From an uncultured Candidatus Midichloriaceae bacterium (GTDB lineage Bacteria; Pseudomonadota; Alphaproteobacteria; Rickettsiales; Midichloriaceae): a stretch of 7,732 nucleotides of DNA. The DNA lies in contig CAJQNX010000057.1 of assembly GCA_905479795.1 (NCBI GenBank), forward strand, positions 1-7,732, given 5' to 3'. The position numbers were made by a program, and so were the translations under genes. Position 1 is the stretch's first letter. Every line of letters begins with the position of its first letter. The notes beneath the pieces were generated by a model. It searched no databases, had not been told where the DNA came from, and saw only the letters and a program-made list of their open reading frames with translations. Shown here in pieces: positions 1 through 4,226 of this stretch.

Positions 1-83
1 TAATACATTAGGCATTTGTTTGCAATCGTTTCTTATTATAAATACAACTTTTATATAGTGTAATTTATATATAAATTACTATA
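1..83. other. Intergenic segment at window edge
   Basis: This short AT-rich stretch follows the 3' end of midA. I see no gene start, RNA gene or GC-rich terminator stem with a T run in it. Its only structure is the inverted repeat at 53-84. The neighbouring gene to the left lies outside the window, so whether this is a spacer or the start of another transcription unit cannot be judged. Confidence 0.5.
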
Positions 84-84
84 T
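53..84. repeat. AT-only inverted repeat past midA
   Basis: Bases 61-78 (TAATTTATATATAAATTA) are a perfect 18-nt palindrome. The flanks ATATAG (53-58) and CTATAT (79-84) are also complementary, separated from the core by a 2-nt bulge. The repeat abuts the midA stop codon, so it could form a weak 3'-end hairpin in the minus-strand transcript. It is almost pure A/T, has no loop and is not followed by a T tract on the minus strand, so it is not a canonical intrinsic terminator. Chance palindromes are common at this base composition. Confidence 0.35.
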
Positions 85-1106
85 CATTCTGTAACTAATA
101 CTTTAAATAGGCTACCCATCTCCTTATCTGAGATTAATTTAGTTAGTTGAAAATCAATCTTCTCTTTTGATGCACCTGATTTTATTAACACCTCCCCTCT
201 CTCAAGAATACCATATTTTAGTAAAAAATCAGATTGGTTAGTTATATTTGATATGATATCATTTTTTCCAAAACCTTTTTGTAAACTTGTAAAATCAACT
301 AAAGAAGTTATATCTGATTCACCAATATTATCAAATAACTTAACTTTTTTATGAAGTTTCACTGCTTGTAAACTGCTTTTATTAAGCGATTCTATATATC
401 CATAATCAATAATTATAGATACACCATTATTGCTAGAAATTTTGCTTGATATCTTATCTACATAATTTGCTCTGTGTTCTGATAATTCAATTAACTTATT
501 GTTCCCAAATTTATTAATATCAATAAGCTGAGAAACGTTATTTACCAAACCAAATGTAAAATTACCCTCCTTATCTAAAGAAACAACAACCTCATATATT
601 TTATTATCCTTTAAAAAATATTGCTTTATTGGAAGCGCATCAAAAAACTCATTTGCAACTATAATGAAGTTTTCACCTTGCAATTCATCAAGATCCTGAT
701 ACCAGTTAATTTTCATGTCATCAAATTTTTTCAAAGTATTCTCTTGCACAATTCGTAATTTATGGCTTGTTTCAATTAAAGCCACCTCACTTATGCTATT
801 ATATATATCTTTAAAATTCCGCATTGCCCTTAAAATATCACTCATCATTGTCGCATTTCCAGGACCTAATTCCACCAAAGTAAATTTTGCAGCTATCTTT
901 CGATACCATATTTCTGATAAATAAATTGCTACTACTTCTCCAAACATTTGGCTAATTTCGGGAGCAGTTATAAAATCACTGTGCTGACCAATAGATTCAA
1001 AATTTGAATAATAATAACTAGATGCAATCTGCATAAATTTATCAATGCTTAACGGGCCATTAATATTGATAATGTCCTTAATGTAATTATTGATATTTTG
1101 CGTCAT
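84..1106 (-). CDS. midA: MidA/NDUFAF7-family SAM-dependent methyltransferase
   Basis: This 340-residue protein matches the Methyltransf_28 (COG1565) family, whose mitochondrial member NDUFAF7/MidA methylates an arginine of a respiratory complex I subunit. The bacterial substrate is not settled. Family hallmarks appear in order: DFITAPEIS (residues 44-52), the SAM-binding loop ELGPGNATMM (79-88), ANEFFDALP (151-159), IIIDYGY (231-237), GESDITSLVDF (about 262-272), and a C-terminal MGSLFKVL. The length is normal for the family. The SAM loop reads GPGNAT where GPG(R/K)GT is usual, a modest departure. The start codon overlaps the end of hdaA by 20 nt, so this is the last gene of the four-gene operon and is probably translated by coupling, since no Shine-Dalgarno sequence is visible. 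Family assignment is firm; the exact substrate is unknown. Confidence 0.92.
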   Translation of the reverse strand: MTQNINNYIKDIININGPLSIDKFMQIASSYYYSNFESIGQHSDFITAPEISQMFGEVVAIYLSEIWYRKIAAKFTLVELGPGNATMMSDILRAMRNFKDIYNSISEVALIETSHKLRIVQENTLKKFDDMKINWYQDLDELQGENFIIVANEFFDALPIKQYFLKDNKIYEVVVSLDKEGNFTFGLVNNVSQLIDINKFGNNKLIELSEHRANYVDKISSKISSNNGVSIIIDYGYIESLNKSSLQAVKLHKKVKLFDNIGESDITSLVDFTSLQKGFGKNDIISNITNQSDFLLKYGILERGEVLIKSGASKEKIDFQLTKLISDKEMGSLFKVLVTE

Positions 1107-1734
1107 TCAGAACATAATATTTTTTAAATATTTCTTGTATAAATTGTAGCGTAATTTTTCTTTTTCTAATAATAGATTGCTTGTCAATTATATTTATAAT
1201 TTCATCAATGCATATATATTTTCTTTCAATGTTATTATAAATTAACTCAATAATTTCTTCAGAAATTAATATTTGCCTTAGTTTAAAAAATTTTTCTATT
1301 AATAACTTTGCCAACTTTTCATCTGGTTCTTTTAGTACCACTTTATAAGTTGCCTTAATTCTAGAATTTAAATCCTTAAGATTAAAACTTGGATATTTTG
1401 AGCATGTTAGTAATAAAGAAAGAGATTTTTCTTGAGCAAAATTAATAATATTAATCAAAGTATTATCATTAAAATTTTCTATATTATCAACTATTATTCT
1501 CTCATTATCATCTAAATCATCAATACTATTTACAAACATTGCTCCTGCATTTTTTTTCCATAACTTTGTCAATAATGTCTTACCAGATTTTTCAGAACCA
1601 ATTATCAAAATTCTGTTATTTTGCCATTTTGTCCAGTTATTAATAGCTGTATAAGCTTCAATATTAGAGGCTGAAGATATAAAATTATCATTACTATATT
1701 TATAGGTGTTTTCTAACTCTAATATTTTTTGCAT
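1087..1734 (-). CDS. hdaA: DnaA-related regulator HdaA (Hda family)
   Basis: This 215-residue AAA+ protein resembles Hda, which binds the DNA polymerase sliding clamp and stimulates ATP hydrolysis by DnaA, preventing re-initiation of replication. The N-terminus MQKILELENTY has the position and flavour of the clamp-binding QLxLxL-type motif. Walker A is GSEKSGKT (46-53). Walker B is IIVDNIEN (80-87), where DNIE matches Hda proteins (E. coli Hda has DNIE) rather than DnaA's DD. Sensor 1 lies near LLLTCS (107-112), and the box VII arginine is R125 in DLNSRI. There is no DnaA DNA-binding domain IV, as expected for Hda. By a from-memory alignment, the sensor II arginine position seems to hold isoleucine (RKYICI, 171-176). 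The gene begins 2 nt after the transporter stop codon region and overlaps midA. An alternative label is a generic DnaA-like ATPase, but the motif set favours HdaA. Confidence 0.87.
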   Translation of the reverse strand: MQKILELENTYKYSNDNFISSASNIEAYTAINNWTKWQNNRILIIGSEKSGKTLLTKLWKKNAGAMFVNSIDDLDDNERIIVDNIENFNDNTLINIINFAQEKSLSLLLTCSKYPSFNLKDLNSRIKATYKVVLKEPDEKLAKLLIEKFFKLRQILISEEIIELIYNNIERKYICIDEIINIIDKQSIIRKRKITLQFIQEIFKKYYVLNDAKYQ

Positions 1735-1735
1735 T

Positions 1736-2644
1736 TTAAAAAAATTGTAAAAAAAATGGTATGTATAATGTAGCTATAATGGTACTTACTAATAATGCAA
1801 TCGCAGCTTTTTCAGGAAATTTATTATATAAATTACATGTAACAATACAGTCTATTCCTGGTGGTAATGCTGATAAAATAAAGAATAGTTTGTGCATTTC
1901 ATTGTTATAAATGTGCAAAACAAATTTATCTAATAAAATAAATGCAAAATATAATAATGGTGATAAAAAGATTTTTGATATTGAAAAAATACTTATAAAC
2001 TTCACTCCTCCTTCCAACTTTACTTTACTCAAGCTTAGGCCAAAAACCATCATACCTAAAACTAAATATGTAGCTCTCATTTGGAAAAATAAATTATTGA
2101 AACCATCAAATAATCTAATGTCACATAAATTTGCTGTTAATCCTATTATAAATCCATAAATTGGCGGTAATTTAAGAAGAAGTTTTAGTCTTTTTTTACC
2201 AGAATCAATATTATTTGATATGGTGTAATTCCCTATAGTATAAACATATAATACAAAACCTATAGTAGATAACATGAAAATTCTAACATATTCATCATCG
2301 AAAACTAACATAGCAACGGACAATCCTAAACTACTTGTGTTAGCGCTTCCAGCTGCGTAACCAATTATTCTTTCTCTACCATCATCAAAAAATTTCGACC
2401 CTATAAAAAGTGCTATTTTGGATAAAATAAAAGAAAAAAAGAAATACAGTATTGGCAACAATGCATACTTAAATTCAAGTTTAGTATTTAATGCCACATC
2501 AAAAAAGATTACAGGCATAATAAAATGAAACATGATTTTACTAAGGGATTTAGTATCTATTTCATGCAACCTTCCCGCAATATACCCTTGTACTGCTATG
2601 ATATACAATGGTAAAATTTTAGATATTAGGCTAAAAAATGTCAT
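1736..2644 (-). CDS. AEC-family (auxin efflux carrier-like) transporter
   Basis: This 302-residue, highly hydrophobic inner-membrane protein has about ten predicted membrane-spanning segments in two halves joined by a charged linker (NNIDSGKKRLK, about 144-154). This is the architecture of the AEC/Mem_trans family (PF03547). Characteristic stretches are FHFIMPVIFFDVAL (39-52), GSANTSSLGLSVAM (99-112, the crossover region of the first half), LGMMVFGLSLSK (196-207) and ALPPGIDCIVTCNLYN (259-274, the second half's conserved P..G..N-like loop). Characterised bacterial members export or import organic acids such as malate; the substrate here cannot be inferred. The ATG lies 1 nt after the fliX-like stop codon, and the gene ends 1 nt before hdaA, so it is in the operon. 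A GAGAGG sequence sits about 12 nt upstream of the start, somewhat far for a Shine-Dalgarno. Confidence 0.85.
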   Translation of the reverse strand: MTFFSLISKILPLYIIAVQGYIAGRLHEIDTKSLSKIMFHFIMPVIFFDVALNTKLEFKYALLPILYFFFSFILSKIALFIGSKFFDDGRERIIGYAAGSANTSSLGLSVAMLVFDDEYVRIFMLSTIGFVLYVYTIGNYTISNNIDSGKKRLKLLLKLPPIYGFIIGLTANLCDIRLFDGFNNLFFQMRATYLVLGMMVFGLSLSKVKLEGGVKFISIFSISKIFLSPLLYFAFILLDKFVLHIYNNEMHKLFFILSALPPGIDCIVTCNLYNKFPEKAAIALLVSTIIATLYIPFFLQFF

Positions 2645-2645
2645 A

Positions 2646-3056
2646 CTATATTAAGCCTCTCTTGGCTAATTCAACATTTGCTAGAGTTTCAATTTCTTGA
2701 ATTATATTAGAAAGCTCTTTATCTGTATTACTAATGTTATACATTTTAAGGCTTTCCTTAATTTCATTCAATTTCTTTAATGATGGTTTAGATAGTAACA
2801 TAAATTTTCTATACTCAGACAATAAAAGTAATAAATTATTGCCATAATTATAATCTTTTTCTTTATTTAAATCTTTAGAATTAGTTTGCAAAAAAAATAA
2901 ATTTTCTGCATTAACCTCCTGGTTACATCTTATTTCGTTGGATGTCTTTGCTGAATCATTTAAATGAAATGATTTTTTATCCTTATCTTTTTTTTTCTCA
3001 GCTTTTTTTATGCTAGATACCTTACCCACATGAATTGGGTTTATAATATTAGACAT
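2646..3056 (-). CDS. fliX: FliX-like flagellar assembly regulator
   Basis: This 136-residue soluble protein has a basic, low-complexity N-terminal half (KKAEKKKDKDKK, 17-28) and a helical C-terminal half ending EIETLANVELAKRGLI (121-136). The overall length, the disordered head, the leucine-rich stretch LLLLLSEYRKF (75-85) and the ending E(I/V)..A.VELAK match FliX (PF10768), as I recall that family. In Caulobacter, FliX couples flagellar basal-body assembly to FlbD-dependent late flagellar gene transcription. Sequence identity in the N-terminal half is negligible, so the call rests on the C-terminal half. The gene is first in the operon and precedes the transporter by 1 nt. No Shine-Dalgarno is visible before the ATG. 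A run of nine A residues in the coding strand (2988-2996) is a slippage-prone spot. If it is not FliX, it is a small hypothetical coiled-coil-like protein. Confidence 0.62.
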   Translation of the reverse strand: MSNIINPIHVGKVSSIKKAEKKKDKDKKSFHLNDSAKTSNEIRCNQEVNAENLFFLQTNSKDLNKEKDYNYGNNLLLLLSEYRKFMLLSKPSLKKLNEIKESLKMYNISNTDKELSNIIQEIETLANVELAKRGLI

Positions 3057-3072
3057 ATCGTTTAATAAATTT

Positions 3073-3084
3073 TTACAATTGTAA
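3073..3084 (-). promoter_or_regulatory. Palindrome over possible -10 box upstream of fliX
   Basis: TTACAATTGTAA is a perfect 12-nt palindrome 17 nt upstream of the fliX-like ATG. Read on the minus strand it contains TACAAT (3078-3083), five of six bases of a sigma-70 -10 box, at a distance giving a short leader. No good -35 box lies at the right spacing. The dyad could be an operator overlapping the operon promoter, but short palindromes are frequent in such AT-rich DNA. Confidence 0.25.
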
Positions 3085-3162
3085 CCTAATTATGAAAAAA
3101 AATCATTATTATTAATAATTTCACACTATTTAACATTAGCAATTTAACCCATTATCAAAATC

Positions 3163-3570
3163 TTATTTTTCAAAAACTTCCTTAAAAAGATTAGGCAATG
3201 CAATAAAAATATCTCCTTTAAAAATTACTTTTAAAAACAATCCCTCTGTTCCTTGCTTTTTTTGTATGTGAAGTAACTCTTTATATTGAGATAATAAGAT
3301 CATTGGAATCGAATTAAAATTAATATTTTTTCTGATCTGCTTTGCTAAATTTATTCCGTCTATTTCTGGCATTTGATAATCTATTAATATCATTGAGATA
3401 TTTTTATCAAAATCAACCAATGCTTCTAACATCTTATCTGGATGATTAAATGTTTTATAATCATACCCATGTTTTTCAAATAAATTGATCAGTGTGTTAA
3501 TAAAATAGGGATTGTCATCTATAGCAAAAATCGTCCGTATTTTCTTAACGTTATCATCAATATTTTTCAT
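3163..3570 (-). CDS. Single-domain response regulator (CheY-like receiver)
   Basis: This 135-residue protein is a stand-alone REC domain with no output domain. Counting from the ATG at 3570, the acidic pair is D18 D19 (FAIDDN), the phospho-acceptor is D64 in ILIDYQMPEIDG, the switch serine is S94 (ILLS), and the conserved lysine is K114 in LFLKV. The lysine is followed by V, where proline is usual. It would be phosphorylated by a histidine kinase and act through protein contact, as CheY, DivK or CpdR-type regulators do; its partner is not in the window. A GTG at 3579 would add three residues. I prefer the ATG because GTGAG lies just upstream of it and the domain needs no extra residues. A much better Shine-Dalgarno (3597-3604) sits further upstream and fits a short overlapping frame instead. 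It is separate from the fliX operon by 106 nt. Confidence 0.88.
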   Translation of the reverse strand: MKNIDDNVKKIRTIFAIDDNPYFINTLINLFEKHGYDYKTFNHPDKMLEALVDFDKNISMILIDYQMPEIDGINLAKQIRKNINFNSIPMILLSQYKELLHIQKKQGTEGLFLKVIFKGDIFIALPNLFKEVFEK

Positions 3571-3596
3571 TATACTCACTAATAATTAGCATGATT

Positions 3597-3604
3597 TCAC
3601 CTTT
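3597..3604 (-). promoter_or_regulatory. Strong Shine-Dalgarno serving a tiny leader frame
   Basis: On the minus strand AAAGGTGA lies 4 nt before an ATG (3592) that opens an 11-codon frame (MLIISEYNEKY) ending at 3557, inside the start of the response regulator gene and in another frame. It is one of the best Shine-Dalgarno matches in the window. It may drive a leader peptide that couples translation to the regulator, or merely load ribosomes nearby. Confidence 0.25.
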
Positions 3605-3641
3605 GAAATAAGATGATATAATACAATTAATTTTTAATAAA

Positions 3642-4082
3642 CTATAATTTAAATTTTTTAATAAATCCTTCCTTTTCTTTTAAAAAGAAATGATAAGGCA
3701 CTCCAAATATGCAAGACTTATCCGCATTACACCTAGGGGGTCTTAAATCTCCCTTTGCATCTAGGAAATCATATGAATGTATTATATCATAGCTATTTAT
3801 AGAACTTTTATCAAACGTCACTACATGCGTTGTCGACATTTTGAACGGCTTTACTAAAGGCAGTTGGTTATGTGACTTAGACCACCTCGTGTCATCTGTT
3901 ATGAGTATAAGCATCAAAATTAATATCCTAAAGCCCATATCTTGTGATGCTATCAGTACAGCATCAGCATTATCACCAAGCTCATTAATATAAAATGTAA
4001 GATTGTTATACTTTAGGATTACAATAAGACTATAACTATCATCTTTATACAAATTCTTTTTTGTATGAAAAGCGATTTGCAT
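3642..4082 (-). CDS. Unrecognised protein, possibly the 3' part of a split gene
   Basis: I do not recognise this 146-residue frame. It has one hydrophobic stretch (FRILILMLILI, about 51-61) with a polar, loop-like remainder including LRPPRCNADKSC (about 113-124), whose two cysteines could pair or bind metal. The C-terminus is lysine-rich. There is no clear signal peptide at its N-terminus and no Shine-Dalgarno before the ATG. Codon-level sense is supported because the other two minus frames carry stops across the middle. G/C-richer patches, for example around 3730-3740 and 3820-3850, differ from the neighbours and hint at a different origin. An upstream frame (4045-4179) overlaps it by 38 nt and could be its displaced 5' end. 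It may therefore be a pseudogene or an independent hypothetical gene. Confidence 0.45.
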   Translation of the reverse strand: MQIAFHTKKNLYKDDSYSLIVILKYNNLTFYINELGDNADAVLIASQDMGFRILILMLILITDDTRWSKSHNQLPLVKPFKMSTTHVVTFDKSSINSYDIIHSYDFLDAKGDLRPPRCNADKSCIFGVPYHFFLKEKEGFIKKFKL

Positions 4083-4179
4083 TTAGCTTTTTCACTATAA
4101 GGTTAAATGCATCATTTATTTTACTCAATTTTGAATTCGCGCCTCTAAGTCTACCTTCTTTTATATCTAACCTTGGCAT
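4045..4179 (-). pseudogene. Small ORF, possible displaced 5' end of the 3642-4082 frame
   Basis: This 44-residue frame starts MPRLDIKEGRLRGANSKLSK and ends just inside the next gene. Its composition (regular K/R, L, N, D) looks like a genuine soluble N-terminus rather than noise. It continues through KLNANRF before the overlap. In the shared region the other frame reads AFHTKKNLYKDD, so a one-base change there would join the two into a protein of about 180 residues. A TATAAT box sits 20 nt upstream (4199-4204). No homologue is known to me. Alternatives are a separate small protein, or chance. Confidence 0.3.
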
Positions 4180-4198
4180 TCATTCTTAACAACCTGGA

Positions 4199-4226
4199 AT
4201 TATAGCAGTATAAATTTATTTATTAA
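4199..4226 (-). promoter_or_regulatory. Promoter candidate for the 4045-4179 / 3642-4082 locus
   Basis: On the minus strand TTAATA (-35, 4221-4226) and a perfect TATAAT (-10, 4199-4204) are separated by 16 nt. The -35 box overlaps the infB stop codon. Transcription would start close to the ATG codons at 4183 and 4179, giving a near-leaderless message. AT-rich DNA produces such boxes by chance, so support is moderate. Confidence 0.35.

Noticed and set aside
53..84. Intrinsic terminator for the midA operon
   Set aside because: The stem is nearly all A/T with no loop, and no T run follows on the minus strand, so it lacks the features of a rho-independent terminator.
715..924. Plus-strand open frame of 69 codons
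   Set aside because: It lies entirely antisense to the motif-rich part of midA and has no recognisable domain, so it is a shadow of that gene.
1911..2159. Plus-strand open frame of 82 codons
   Set aside because: It is antisense to membrane segments of the AEC transporter. Its composition simply mirrors that gene, and it shows no motif or ribosome-binding site of note.
3057..3162. Possible CtrA sites (TTAA-N7-TTAA) upstream of the fliX operon
   Set aside because: TTAA occurs at 3112, 3130 and 3144, but no pair has the 7-nt spacing. A half-site-like TTAACC at 3144 is too short to trust in AT-rich DNA.
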